Origin: an uncultured Bacilli bacterium
GTDB taxonomy: Bacteria; Bacillota_I; Bacilli_A; RF39; UBA660
Assembly (NCBI GenBank): GCA_934168245.1
Contig: CAKPMY010000009.1
Location: 1 to 64,000 of the forward strand
DNA length: 64,000 nucleotides
Reading direction: 5' to 3'
Under the pieces are notes generated by a model, which was not told the origin of the DNA, made no database searches, and was given only the letters and a program-made list of their open reading frames with translations. This document shows positions 8,175 to 19,241 of the stretch, one piece after another. The translations under genes and the position numbers were made by a program. Numbering within the stretch: the stretch's first letter is position 1; the number at the start of each line of letters is the position of its first letter.

Positions 8175-9542
8175 ATGAATGTCGATATTTTATGGACCAA
8201 GTTCTTAGGTCAAATAAAAGAAGAATTAACTTCATTATCTTTCGAAACATGGTTTGCAGATACGCATTTGCATAAGTTAGAAGATGGTAAGGCCTATATT
8301 ATTGTACCTATGCCAATCCATAAAAAACATTTAATTGATAATTATTCAGAACTTATTGTTAGTACCTTAAATGAGATTACTGGTACTAATTTTGAATTAA
8401 TCTTATTATTAAAGGAGGAAATAGAGGAAATACTTCCTAAAAAGGTTGAAATAGAGCCAAAATTAGAAGGAGTTCCTAATAATAAGATTCAGTCAAATTT
8501 AAATGCAAAGTATACGTTTGAAAACTTTATAGTTGGTAATAGTAATAAGTTTGCACATGCTGCGGCTTTATCTGTTGCTGAAAATCCTGGTAAAATGTAT
8601 AATCCTTTATTTATATACGGAAATAGTGGGTTAGGGAAGACTCACTTGATGCATGCTATTGGTAATTATATAATGGATACTACTAATAAAAGGGTTTTAT
8701 ATGTTACATCGGACCAGTTTACACAGGATTTTATTAAGGTTAATAAGAAAGATGACTCTGGAACTAACTTCAATTATGTTGACTTTTTTAAGAATAAGTA
8801 TAGAAATATTGATGTTTTAATTATAGACGATATTCAATTTTTAGGTGGAGCAACTAAAACTCAGCAAGAGTTTTTCCACACTTTTAACTCATTATATAAT
8901 GATAGTAAGCAGATAATTATTTCTTCAGATAGGTCTCCAGATGATTTGAAACTGTTAGAAGACCGTTTAAGGACAAGGTTCTGCTGGGGACTAACAGTTA
9001 ATATTTTTCCACCAGATTTTGCTCTTAGAATGCAAATATTAAGAAAAAAGATAATAGGTGGGAACTTTGAAAAGGAAATATCTGAAGATGTTATAGAATA
9101 TATAGCCTCTAATATAGGTACTGATGTTAGACAATTAGAGGGTTCTATAACAAGATTAATTGCATATTCCACAATTATGGGTGGAGCAGAGATTACATTA
9201 GACTTGGCAATCGAGGCTTTAAAAGACTTTATTAGTAAGGGTATGAGTGAAAAGAATGATATACAAAGAATTCAAAAGATTGTATCTGAGTATTTTCAAA
9301 TATCTGTTGAGGATATACGAAGTAAAAAGAGGAGTTCTAATATTTCTTTTCCAAGACAAATTGCTATGTACCTCTGTAGAAGTATGACAAACGAGTCATT
9401 TCCTAAGATAGGAACAGAATTTGGTGGAAAAGACCATTCAACAGTAATGCATTCAGTGGAAAAGATAGAAAACGAAATTAAAATCAACAAAGACTTGGCA
9501 AATATAGTAGAAAAGTTGAAAAAGGATATAGGTATTGTGTAA
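8175..9542 (+). CDS. dnaA: Chromosomal replication initiator DnaA
   Basis: Binds DnaA boxes and opens the origin. Domain I (about 1-80) is followed by a short linker and the AAA+ domain, with Walker A GNSGLGKT (149-156) and Walker B LIIDDIQFL. The C-terminal DNA-binding domain carries the signature KDHSTVMHSVEKI. 455 residues, typical for Bacilli. The ATG at 8175 is chosen because the protein then begins MNVDILWTKF as in relatives and GGAGA lies 7 bases upstream. It is flanked on both sides by DnaA boxes. Confidence 0.97.
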   Translation: MNVDILWTKFLGQIKEELTSLSFETWFADTHLHKLEDGKAYIIVPMPIHKKHLIDNYSELIVSTLNEITGTNFELILLLKEEIEEILPKKVEIEPKLEGVPNNKIQSNLNAKYTFENFIVGNSNKFAHAAALSVAENPGKMYNPLFIYGNSGLGKTHLMHAIGNYIMDTTNKRVLYVTSDQFTQDFIKVNKKDDSGTNFNYVDFFKNKYRNIDVLIIDDIQFLGGATKTQQEFFHTFNSLYNDSKQIIISSDRSPDDLKLLEDRLRTRFCWGLTVNIFPPDFALRMQILRKKIIGGNFEKEISEDVIEYIASNIGTDVRQLEGSITRLIAYSTIMGGAEITLDLAIEALKDFISKGMSEKNDIQRIQKIVSEYFQISVEDIRSKKRSSNISFPRQIAMYLCRSMTNESFPKIGTEFGGKDHSTVMHSVEKIENEIKINKDLANIVEKLKKDIGIV

Positions 9543-9562
9543 AACTTTTAGTTTTAAATATT

Positions 9563-9658
9563 TTCTCCACAGAAAACAGTTGATAAAAAAGATTGATAAA
9601 TAAAGAAAAAATGAAGTTTTCAACATTTTCCACAGTAATAATAAAAATAATATAAAAG
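9563..9658 (+). other. oriC: Right half of oriC: DnaA boxes and probable DnaA-trio unwinding element
   Basis: Between dnaA and dnaN are two same-facing boxes, TTCTCCACA (9563-9571) and TTTTCCACA (9626-9634), each one mismatch from consensus. Right after the second comes G followed by TAA triplets (9635-9651). This matches the DnaA-trio layout of the B. subtilis unwinding site, where a DnaA box is followed by 3-base repeats on which the DnaA filament melts DNA. The rest is AT-rich. Confidence 0.6.
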
Positions 9659-9673
9659 AAAGAAGGAATATAT

Positions 9674-10801
9674 ATGAAATTTACAATTAAGAAGGATTTA
9701 TTACTAGATGCTTTAAACAAGGTATCAAGAGCAATTTCTACAAAGAACTTAATACCAGTTTTAGCAGGAATTAAGTTTGAGTTAAAAAAGAAAAAATTAA
9801 CTTTAACTGCTAGTGATAATGATATTACTATCCAAACAAGTATTGAGAGTAATAATGACGAAGATTTTAAAATTGAAAATGAAGGTAGTATTATTATTCA
9901 AGGTAAATATATTTTAGATATTGTTAGAAAGTTACCAGATAAGTATATTAATATTGAAGTAGTTGATGAATTAAAGATATTAATTTACACAGAAAATAGT
10001 GAATTTAACTTAAATGGTATTAGTGAAAGTGAATATCCTAATATAGGACTTGAGGAAAGTAAGAAAAAAGTTAATGTTAACGCTAGTGTTTTCAAAACTA
10101 TTGTTAATCAAACTGCATTTGCTTCTTCTAATGAGGAAAGTAAGTTAGTTCTTACTGGTATTAATTTTAATATAGTAGGGGATGTATTAGAATGTAATTC
10201 TACAGATTCTTATCGTTTAGCAAGAAAAGTTGTTAAATTGGATAAGGAAAGTGAAGAAAATTATAATATTGTTATTCCTAGTCATAATATAGTTGAATTT
10301 TGTAAAATTTTATCTGATGATGATGAAATTGTTGAATTACATATATTTAATAATAAGATTTTGTTTAAAACAGGCAATTTGAAGTTTGAATCAAGACTTA
10401 TTAATGGTACTTATCCAAATACTTCTAACTTATTACCAGATGATTCACTTTTAGTTGTAAGTACTAAGTTAGCTGATTTTTATGATGTTATTGACCGTGT
10501 TAGTATTTTAACTAGTGATAAGGAGAAGAATATTGTTACTTTAGAGACTACTGATGATTGGATAATTTTACGTAGTAGTTCTGCCGAGATTGGTAGAGTT
10601 GAAGAGAAAATGCCAATTACTAAGAATAATAGTGAGAATATTAAGATTTCATTTAGTGCTAAATATATGATGGAAGCATTAAAGAGTTTTTCCACAGAAA
10701 CTGTTGATATTCACTTTGTTGGTGAAATTAAACCTATTTTAATCAAGTCTAGTGAGGATACAACTTTAACACAATTAGTTTTACCAATTAGAACTTATTA
10801 A
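9674..10801 (+). CDS. dnaN: DNA polymerase III beta subunit (sliding clamp)
   Basis: Ring-shaped dimer that tethers DNA polymerase to DNA. 375 residues made of three similar clamp domains. The N-terminus MKFTIKKDLLLDALNKVSRA and the C-terminal end LVLPIRTY are typical. GAAGGA stands before the ATG. It lies 131 bases after dnaA, with part of the origin between them, and has a hairpin terminator after it. Confidence 0.97.
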   Translation: MKFTIKKDLLLDALNKVSRAISTKNLIPVLAGIKFELKKKKLTLTASDNDITIQTSIESNNDEDFKIENEGSIIIQGKYILDIVRKLPDKYINIEVVDELKILIYTENSEFNLNGISESEYPNIGLEESKKKVNVNASVFKTIVNQTAFASSNEESKLVLTGINFNIVGDVLECNSTDSYRLARKVVKLDKESEENYNIVIPSHNIVEFCKILSDDDEIVELHIFNNKILFKTGNLKFESRLINGTYPNTSNLLPDDSLLVVSTKLADFYDVIDRVSILTSDKEKNIVTLETTDDWIILRSSSAEIGRVEEKMPITKNNSENIKISFSAKYMMEALKSFSTETVDIHFVGEIKPILIKSSEDTTLTQLVLPIRTY

Positions 10802-10849
10802 TTTTAGTAAAAAAATTTCGGGAAAAATAAAAATTTTTCGTATAATTAT

Positions 10850-10880
10850 AATAGAAGGTGATAAAAATCTTCTATTTTTT
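10850..10880 (+). terminator. Intrinsic terminator after dnaN
   Basis: AATAGAAG (10850-10857) pairs with CTTCTATT (10869-10876) across an 11-base loop, followed by U7. Confidence 0.7.
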
Positions 10881-10970
10881 TGTTATTTCTACATATTTTG
10901 ACAAGAAGTGACAAAGAAAAATGATATATTTTTGAACGAAAACGTGTAGTTTTCAGAGGGGGAATTTTAA

Positions 10971-11417
10971 ATGAAATATGAAATTAGTAGGGGAACTTTA
11001 GCAATAGTTCCTAATTCGGAGGAGAATAGTTTAGTATACGAAGATGATAGTCGTTATATTGTTAATGAGACTCCTTTTAAGATAATGGAGGATAGTTGTA
11101 AGTATTTTGGTAGTACTTATAATGGAAGGAAGGATAGTGCTAAGTCTATTTTAGGGGCTGAGTATAAGGTGCCTATTATTGTTGAGGAAAATAATAATAT
11201 TATTGTTTTTCCAACGACTTCACCAAGTTCAGCAGACTGTGTTTGGATTTCTTTAGGAAGAATAAAATATTTTGAAAAAATTGATTCTTCTAATACGAAA
11301 ATAGTCTTTGATAATAACAGGGAAATTATTGTTCCATGCTCTTATAGAACAATAGAAAATCAGGTATCAAGGGCATCTAGATTAGACTTAGTTATGAGAA
11401 ATAGAAAAAATCGTTAA
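10971..11417 (+). CDS. comK: ComK-family competence transcription factor, short form
   Basis: In B. subtilis ComK switches on DNA-uptake genes. This 148-residue protein shares the ComK core: SCKYFGSTYNGRK (about residues 43-55), PIIV, VFPTTSPSSADCVWIS (about 81-96) and ENQVSRASRL. It ends about where B. subtilis ComK (192 residues) begins its C-terminal tail, which carries the MecA-binding part used for ClpC/ClpP turnover. GAGGGG lies about 10 bases before the ATG. It is flanked by terminators and so is a single-gene unit. The usual gene here in Bacilli is yaaA, which is absent. Confidence 0.8.
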   Translation: MKYEISRGTLAIVPNSEENSLVYEDDSRYIVNETPFKIMEDSCKYFGSTYNGRKDSAKSILGAEYKVPIIVEENNNIIVFPTTSPSSADCVWISLGRIKYFEKIDSSNTKIVFDNNREIIVPCSYRTIENQVSRASRLDLVMRNRKNR

Positions 11418-11425
11418 AATAGTGA

Positions 11426-11453
11426 AAAAAAAAGTTATTATTAACTATTTTTT
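11426..11453 (+). terminator. Intrinsic terminator after comK
   Basis: AGTTA (11433-11437) and TAACT (11442-11446) form a short stem flanked by an A-run and a U-run that can extend the pairing. A U6 run ends at 11453. Confidence 0.55.
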
Positions 11454-11474
11454 GGTGCTTTATTTGCCCTTGTA

Positions 11475-11483
11475 TGGTATAAT
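11475..11483 (+). promoter_or_regulatory. Extended -10 promoter of recF-gyrB-gyrA
   Basis: TGGTATAAT (11475-11483) is a full extended -10 element about 45 bases before the first start codon. No good -35 is seen. Confidence 0.6.
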
Positions 11484-11529
11484 ATGTATGTCTGTATAGG
11501 AATACTGAAATAGGGGATAGGTGAAGTAT

Positions 11530-11552
11530 ATGGGTCTTTTATACGTTTTTAA

Positions 11553-11556
<4 letters not shown>
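11530..11556 (+). CDS. Eight-codon leader peptide coupled to recF
   Basis: ATG at 11530 opens an 8-residue frame, MGLLYVFK, ending in TGA at 11554-11556. That stop overlaps the recF ATG (11553-11555). The leader has a ribosome site (GGATAGGTGA) at correct spacing. The recF ATG itself is preceded by U-rich sequence with none. Translation of recF probably depends on re-initiation after this peptide. It might instead be chance, as it is very short. Confidence 0.4.
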
Positions 11557-14602
<3,046 letters not shown>

Positions 14603-14615
14603 GATGGTGGTTTAG

Positions 14616-17075
14616 ATGGATAGATTAGAAAAAAATAATATTGTTAAGGAAGTACAAGATTCATTTTTAGAGTATTCAATGAGTGTTATTGTTGCTCGTG
14701 CACTTCCTGATTTAAGAGATGGTTTAAAACCTGTTCATAGAAGAATTCTTTATTCTATGTATGAATCTGGATATACTCCTGATAAGCCTCATAAGAAGAG
14801 TGCTAGAATTGTTGGAGATGTTATGGGTAAATATCACCCACATGGTGATTCTAGTATTTATGAAGCAATGGTTAGAATGGCACAAGATTTTTCATATCGT
14901 TATATGTTAGTTGATGGTCATGGTAACTTTGGTAATATTGAAGGTTATGGAGCAGCAGCGATGCGTTACACTGAGTCTAGACTTTCAAAGATTTCGTTGG
15001 AATTATTAAGAAATATTAACAAAAATACTGTTAATTTTAGTCCTAACTTTGATGAGAGTGAAAGAGAACCTGATGTTTTACCTTCTCGTTTTCCTAATAT
15101 TTTAGTTAATGGTACGACTGGTATTGCGGTTGGTATGGCTACTAATATTCCTCCTCATAATTTGGGAGAGGTAATAGATGGTTGTGTTGCTTATATTGAT
15201 AATCATGATATTACTTTAGATGAGTTGATGCAACATATTAAAGGGCCTGATTTTCCTACTGGAGCAATCATTTTAGGAAATAGTGGTATTCGTAAGGCTT
15301 ATGAAACTGGTCGTGGTTCTATTACTATAAGAAGTAAGGCTACAATAGAGGAGAGTAATGGTAAACATCATATTATAATTGATGAAGTTCCTTATGGTGT
15401 TAATACTTTGGAGTTAAAGAATAAGGTTGCTGAACTTGTTCATAATAAGACAATTGAAGGTATTGCTGATTATCATTCTGATTTAAAAAATGGTATTAAA
15501 ATAACTATTACTTTAAAGAAAGATGCTAATGCGCAGGTTGTTTTAAATAAGTTATATAAACATACTGCTTTTCAAACTACTTATGGAATAATTTTCTTGA
15601 TGCTAGATCAAGGTGTTCCTAAGACTTTAGGTTTGAAAGATATTATTGTTAAGTATATTGATTTCCAAAAAGAAGTTATCATTCGTAGAACTAAGTATGA
15701 TTTAGATGTTGCGGAAAAACGTGTTCATATATTGGAAGGTTTAAAAATAGCCTTAGATAATATTGATGCTGTTATTAAGTTAATTAGAGCTGCTAAATCT
15801 GATGATGAGGCTAGAACTGGTTTAATGACTAACTTCAAATTGACTGAAGTTCAGGCTAATGCAATATTAGAAATGAAATTACGTCGTTTAACGGGCTTAG
15901 AACGCGAAAAGATAGAAAATGAATTAAATGACTTACTAAAACTAATTGAAGAGTTACGTGGCATTTTAGCCAGTGATGAGAAGGTTTTAGAGGTTATCAA
16001 AAATGAATTATTAGAAATTAAGGATAAATATGGTGATGAACGTCGTACTAATATTGATATGACTGCTATTGAATATATTGAAGATGAGTCTTTAATTCCT
16101 AATGAGGATGTTATTGTTACTTTAACTAGAAATGGTTATATCAAAAGATTAAGAACTGATACTTATCGTACTCAAAATAGAGGCGGAGTTGGTGTTAATG
16201 GTATGACTATTAATGAGGAAGACTTTGTAGAACATTTAATTTCTATGAGAACTCATGATTATATCTTGTTCTTCTCTAATAAGGGTAGAGTTTATAGAAT
16301 GAAGGGATATGAAGTCCCTGAATTTTCTAGACAATCTAAAGGTTTACCAATCATTAATTTACTACAATTAGATAAAGATGAGAACATTAGTTCGATTGTG
16401 GAAATTTCTGCTGACAGTTCTGAAATTAAATATCTGGTATTTACTACTAAGAATGGAGTAGTTAAGAGAACTGATATTTCTGAATTTGATAGTATTAGAA
16501 AATCTGGTAAGATTGCTATTGTTTTAAAGGAAAATGATGAGTTAATTTCTGTTAGAAAGACTTGTGGAAATAATGAAATTACTATCGGTGCTAATAATGG
16601 TAGAATGGTTCGATTCCCAGAAAGTGAAATTCGTCCTATGGGTAGAAGTAGTTCTGGTGTTAAGGGTATTGATTTAGATGGTAGTTATGTAGTTGGAGCA
16701 GAGGTAGTTAACCCTGGTCAAACTATATTAATCGTTACTGATAAAGGATATGGCAAGAAAACTGTTATTGATGAATATAGATTAACTCATCGTGGCAGCA
16801 AGGGTGTTAAGGCACTTAATGTTACTGATAAAAATGGTATGATGGTTGCTTTAAAATGTATTGATGATTCTGAATATGATGTAATCATTGTTACTGATAA
16901 TGGTACTTTAATGAAGATGCCATTAGAGCAAGTATCTACTTTAAAACGTGCTACTCAAGGTGTTAGACTTATTAACTTAAAGAATGATGAGAAAGTTGCT
17001 ACTGTAGCTATTGTTACTAAGGAAGCAAATGAAGAATCTGGTACTGATAGTGCAGTGGAAACTGTTAACGAATAA
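14616..17075 (+). CDS. gyrA: DNA gyrase subunit A
   Basis: DNA-cutting and wrapping subunit of gyrase. The catalytic tyrosine is Tyr118 in AAMRYTE. The quinolone-determining region has [10 protein letters not shown] with Ser79/Ser80 and Glu83, a sensitive-type sequence. The C-terminal beta-pinwheel carries a GyrA box at residues 520-526 that reads QNRGGVG, not the usual QRRGGRG, so two basic residues are lost. 819 residues with an acidic tail. The gene is followed by a strong terminator and then the long non-coding parS/NBS region. Confidence 0.97.
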   Translation: MDRLEKNNIVKEVQDSFLEYSMSVIVARALPDLRDGLKPVHRRILYSMYESGYTPDKPHKKSARIVGDVMGKYHPHGDSSIYEAMVRMAQDFSYRYMLVDGHGNFGNIEGYGAAAMRYTESRLSKISLELLRNINKNTVNFSPNFDESEREPDVLPSRFPNILVNGTTGIAVGMATNIPPHNLGEVIDGCVAYIDNHDITLDELMQHIKGPDFPTGAIILGNSGIRKAYETGRGSITIRSKATIEESNGKHHIIIDEVPYGVNTLELKNKVAELVHNKTIEGIADYHSDLKNGIKITITLKKDANAQVVLNKLYKHTAFQTTYGIIFLMLDQGVPKTLGLKDIIVKYIDFQKEVIIRRTKYDLDVAEKRVHILEGLKIALDNIDAVIKLIRAAKSDDEARTGLMTNFKLTEVQANAILEMKLRRLTGLEREKIENELNDLLKLIEELRGILASDEKVLEVIKNELLEIKDKYGDERRTNIDMTAIEYIEDESLIPNEDVIVTLTRNGYIKRLRTDTYRTQNRGGVGVNGMTINEEDFVEHLISMRTHDYILFFSNKGRVYRMKGYEVPEFSRQSKGLPIINLLQLDKDENISSIVEISADSSEIKYLVFTTKNGVVKRTDISEFDSIRKSGKIAIVLKENDELISVRKTCGNNEITIGANNGRMVRFPESEIRPMGRSSSGVKGIDLDGSYVVGAEVVNPGQTILIVTDKGYGKKTVIDEYRLTHRGSKGVKALNVTDKNGMMVALKCIDDSEYDVIIVTDNGTLMKMPLEQVSTLKRATQGVRLINLKNDEKVATVAIVTKEANEESGTDSAVETVNE

Positions 17076-17088
17076 TTGTAATTAAAAG

Positions 17089-17110
17089 ACAGGCTTTAGG
17101 CCTGTTTTTT
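17089..17110 (+). terminator. Intrinsic terminator after gyrA
   Basis: ACAGGC (17089-17094) pairs with GCCTGT (17100-17105) over a 5-base loop, followed by U6. It ends the recF-gyrB-gyrA unit. Confidence 0.85.
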
Positions 17111-17458
17111 GTTGTGGAAAAAAAGTTTTTCTTGAAGTTATGTATTTTTTGTATAATTTAGTAAACATTTTATAATATTTATGTAAAATTTTACTTGTGG
17201 AAAAAATATTTTTTGATATTAAAGTAAAAAAAATAAAACCAATTTATGCAGTTAACTAATTTAGTTATAAATGTAGTCATAATGATATAGAACAATTACT
17301 ATTTATTGTTTTTAGTGTATAAATCCTTGAAAAATCAACGTTTTTAAGCCATTTTAATGCTAAAATGCATTTTAAGCGATTTTTCTTTTAAAAGGTGTAT
17401 AGTTATCTATTTAAATTTATAATATTGCATTTTAAAAAAGTACTGTTTTATTAAAATT

Positions 17459-17472
17459 ATTTCCTGGGAAAT
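17459..17472. promoter_or_regulatory. NBS 1 (Noc-binding site)
   Basis: ATTTCCTGGGAAAT, one base from the NBS consensus ATTTCCCGGGAAAT. It is the centre of a 34-base palindrome (17449-17482) broken only at the central C-to-T change. Confidence 0.8.
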
Positions 17473-17583
17473 AATTTTAATATTAGTAAGAAGGATGAAT
17501 TCTGTTTATGAAATTTTTTATTTGAATAAAAATTATTGTAATAAATGATAATCCTTTTATTAATAAAAATGGTTTTAATTTAA

Positions 17584-17599
17584 TGTTTCACGTGGAACA
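17584..17599. promoter_or_regulatory. parS: parS 1
   Basis: TGTTTCACGTGGAACA, a known parS variant. It lies within a 30-base near-palindrome (17577-17606) with a single mismatched pair. Confidence 0.92.
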
Positions 17600-17683
17600 T
17601 TAAATTAAGGTAACATTTTAAAATTAATATTTTTTTATTTTATAGAGTGTATCTATTTATAAATTGCCTTTTTTTCTAAAATT

Positions 17684-17697
17684 ATTTCCTGGGAAAT
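17684..17697. promoter_or_regulatory. NBS 2 (Noc-binding site)
   Basis: ATTTCCTGGGAAAT, the same one-base variant as NBS 1, again with AT-rich palindromic flanks (AAAATT before, AATTTT after). Confidence 0.8.
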
Positions 17698-17846
17698 AAT
17701 TTTTAAATCTATAATACTAATAATTACTAAATTTTATTTTTTATATGATGTTATTTGTGTTACTTGGTATAGGTGCTTTTTAATTTTATAAAATGTTCCT
17801 TCTTTATATTATTAAATAAGATGTGTACTAAAAAAATTATCTATTA

Positions 17847-17862
17847 TGTTTCACGTGAAACA
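17847..17862. promoter_or_regulatory. parS: parS 2
   Basis: TGTTTCACGTGAAACA, a perfect 16-base palindrome and canonical parS. Confidence 0.95.
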
Positions 17863-18052
17863 TAAATTTAATATTATTTATTTAATACATTTATTGATAT
17901 CAGTTATAATTTTATGCTGTAAATGATATAAAAGTTGAATTTTCTTTAATCGTGTATACTTATTTATAGAGTATTTAATACAATTTTTTTAATACTTAAT
18001 CAATTATTTAAAAATATTAGTTTTATATATTTTTATTAATAGTTTCAATGAA

Positions 18053-18068
18053 TGTTTCACGTGAAACA
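18053..18068. promoter_or_regulatory. parS: parS 3
   Basis: TGTTTCACGTGAAACA, canonical and fully palindromic. Confidence 0.95.
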
Positions 18069-18178
18069 TTGTAGTATTATAAAACTTATTTTAATGAGTT
18101 TTTTTTTTATAAAAATATTCTTCTAACTGCTATCTTTTTAATTTTTTTATAGAAAACTACACTTTTTATTTTGAAATT

Positions 18179-18192
18179 ATTTCCCGGGAAAT
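18179..18192. promoter_or_regulatory. NBS 3 (Noc-binding site)
   Basis: ATTTCCCGGGAAAT, exact match to the B. subtilis NBS consensus. Confidence 0.88.
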
Positions 18193-18269
18193 AATCTTTA
18201 ATATTTTTGACTTTTACTGTGCTTTAAATTTTTTTCTTTATTATTATTAATTCTATCTATATTTGCTAA

Positions 18270-18285
18270 TGTTCCACGTGAAACA
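18270..18285. promoter_or_regulatory. parS: parS 4
   Basis: TGTTCCACGTGAAACA, identical to the B. subtilis parS consensus. Confidence 0.95.
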
Positions 18286-18415
18286 TTATTTAATATTATA
18301 ATGTTTATTGTTTTAGATGAAATTTAAGAAATATCATTAATTCATTAATTAAATTTAAAATATTATGTTTTATAATTAAAAAATAAAAATAGATTTAGAA
18401 TTGCACTAACTTTAA

Positions 18416-18431
18416 TGTTTCACGTGGAACA
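18416..18431. promoter_or_regulatory. parS: parS 5
   Basis: TGTTTCACGTGGAACA, the same variant as parS 1 (the reverse complement of the parS 4 form). Confidence 0.93.
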
Positions 18432-18552
18432 TTGATAATTACTATGATAATTTTACTTTTTATTGATGCTACTTAATTAAAAAAAATTTATGAATCTGTT
18501 TGTTGATTGAAAATAAAAATACATCTTTTAAAAATACTTTTTATATAAAATT

Positions 18553-18566
18553 ATTTCCCGGAAAAT
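18553..18566. promoter_or_regulatory. NBS 4 (Noc-binding site)
   Basis: ATTTCCCGGAAAAT, one mismatch from the NBS consensus. It begins only 38 bases before parS 6. Confidence 0.72.
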
Positions 18567-18590
18567 AATTCCAATTGTTTTTGTTTTAAA

Positions 18591-18606
18591 TGTTTCACGT
18601 GAAACA
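18591..18606. promoter_or_regulatory. parS: parS 6
   Basis: TGTTTCACGTGAAACA, canonical and fully palindromic. It ends 11 bases before the -35 of the SRP RNA promoter, so bound ParB could affect that promoter. Confidence 0.95.
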
Positions 18607-18616
18607 TTTAAAAGTG

Positions 18617-18645
18617 TTTACAAATTACATTTAATATATTAAAAT
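18617..18645 (+). promoter_or_regulatory. Sigma-A promoter of the SRP RNA gene
   Basis: TTTACA (18617-18622) and TAAAAT (18640-18645) with a 17-base spacer. The RNA would start at about 18652, exactly where the RNA's closing helix begins. Confidence 0.75.
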
Positions 18646-18651
18646 AATTTT

Positions 18652-18723
18652 GTGCAATGGGAGCAGTGGAACCAGGTCAGGATCGGAAGATAGCAGCCTT
18701 AACATTTTACCTTCCATGTGCAC
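18652..18723 (+). ncRNA. ffs: Signal recognition particle RNA, short 4.5S-like type
   Basis: The apical domain matches the universal SRP core: CCAGGTCAGGATCGGAAG (18672-18689) followed by ATAGCAGCC, very close to E. coli 4.5S RNA. The ends GTGCA...ATGG and CCAT...TGCAC pair to close the helix, and U5 follows at once as a terminator. At about 72 bases it is a minimal form with no Alu domain, unlike the long scRNA of B. subtilis. It partners Ffh in membrane protein targeting. The place beside tadA and dnaX matches Bacilli. Confidence 0.92.
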
Positions 18724-18744
18724 TTTTTATTTTGGGAGAATTAT

Positions 18745-19200
18745 ATGAATATTAAATATATGAAATTGGCTTATAAAGAGGCTTTAAAAGCCTTAAAAGA
18801 TGATGAGGTTCCTGTTGGAGCTGTAATTGTAAAAGATGGTAAAGTAATTGCTAAGGCTTATAATATGAAAGAATCTAAGCAATGTGGAGTTTATCATGCT
18901 GAAATTTTGGCAATTATGAAGGCGTGTAAAAAACTATCTAATTGGCGCCTAGAAAACTGTGATATTTATATTACTTTGGCACCTTGTCCTATGTGTGCTA
19001 GTGCTATTAAACAGTCTAGAATTAGTAATGTGTATTGTGGATTATCTAATTCTGATTCTTCTGCTATGAATATTACTAAAAAAATTCTTGAAAATAATGA
19101 TATTAATTCTAGTGTTAATTTATATACTGATCTTTTTTCAAATGAAGTCAGTGTGTTGTTGAAAGAATTTTTTGAAAATAGAAGAACAAAAATGAAATAG
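18745..19200 (+). CDS. tadA: tRNA-specific adenosine deaminase TadA
   Basis: Converts A34 to inosine in the wobble position of tRNA-Arg(ACG). The zinc-binding deaminase motifs are YHAEILAI (catalytic Glu) and PCPMCASA (two zinc-binding Cys). The ATG at 18745 has GGGAGAA about 4 to 5 bases upstream. An earlier in-frame ATG at 18718 lies inside the SRP RNA and is rejected. 151 residues, normal. It is probably read from the SRP promoter by read-through or from a weak local promoter. Confidence 0.94.
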   Translation: MNIKYMKLAYKEALKALKDDEVPVGAVIVKDGKVIAKAYNMKESKQCGVYHAEILAIMKACKKLSNWRLENCDIYITLAPCPMCASAIKQSRISNVYCGLSNSDSSAMNITKKILENNDINSSVNLYTDLFSNEVSVLLKEFFENRRTKMK

Positions 19201-19212
19201 TTTTTATTTATA

Positions 19213-19221
19213 TGATATAAT
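19213..19221 (+). promoter_or_regulatory. Extended -10 promoter of dnaX
   Basis: TGATATAAT (19213-19221) gives a full extended -10 about 20 bases before the dnaX start. Only a poor -35 (ATGAAA) is seen, at the end of tadA. Confidence 0.5.
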
Positions 19222-19241
19222 TCTATTAGTGAGGTGAGGTT

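Larger units (their letters stand above)
17113..18616. other. Non-coding centromere-like region with interleaved parS and NBS sites
   Basis: About 1.5 kb with no credible gene on either strand and very high AT. It contains six parS sites and four NBS sites in the order N P N P P N P P N P, spread over 17459-18606. Two one-mismatch DnaA boxes (17113, 17196) lie near the left end. A small hairpin (17350-17367) is flanked by direct repeats TTTTAAGC (17342, 17370). The likely role is loading ParB for origin segregation and SMC recruitment, and loading Noc for division control. Confidence 0.85.

Noticed and set aside
10898..10930. TTGACA (10898) as the comK promoter -35
   Set aside because: At 17 to 18 bases the -10 would be ATGATA or TGATAT, poor matches; the better TATATT is 21 bases away.
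10818..10935. ComK AT-boxes (AAAA-N5-TTTT) in front of comK
   Set aside because: Only an A5-N7-T5 arrangement (10917-10933) is seen and A/T runs are everywhere in this genome, so it cannot be told from chance.
17113..17204. Two DnaA-box-like TGTGGAAAA sequences (17113, 17196) as a further origin element
   Set aside because: Each has one mismatch, they are 83 bases apart with no trio or strong cluster, and such sequences are frequent in AT-rich DNA.
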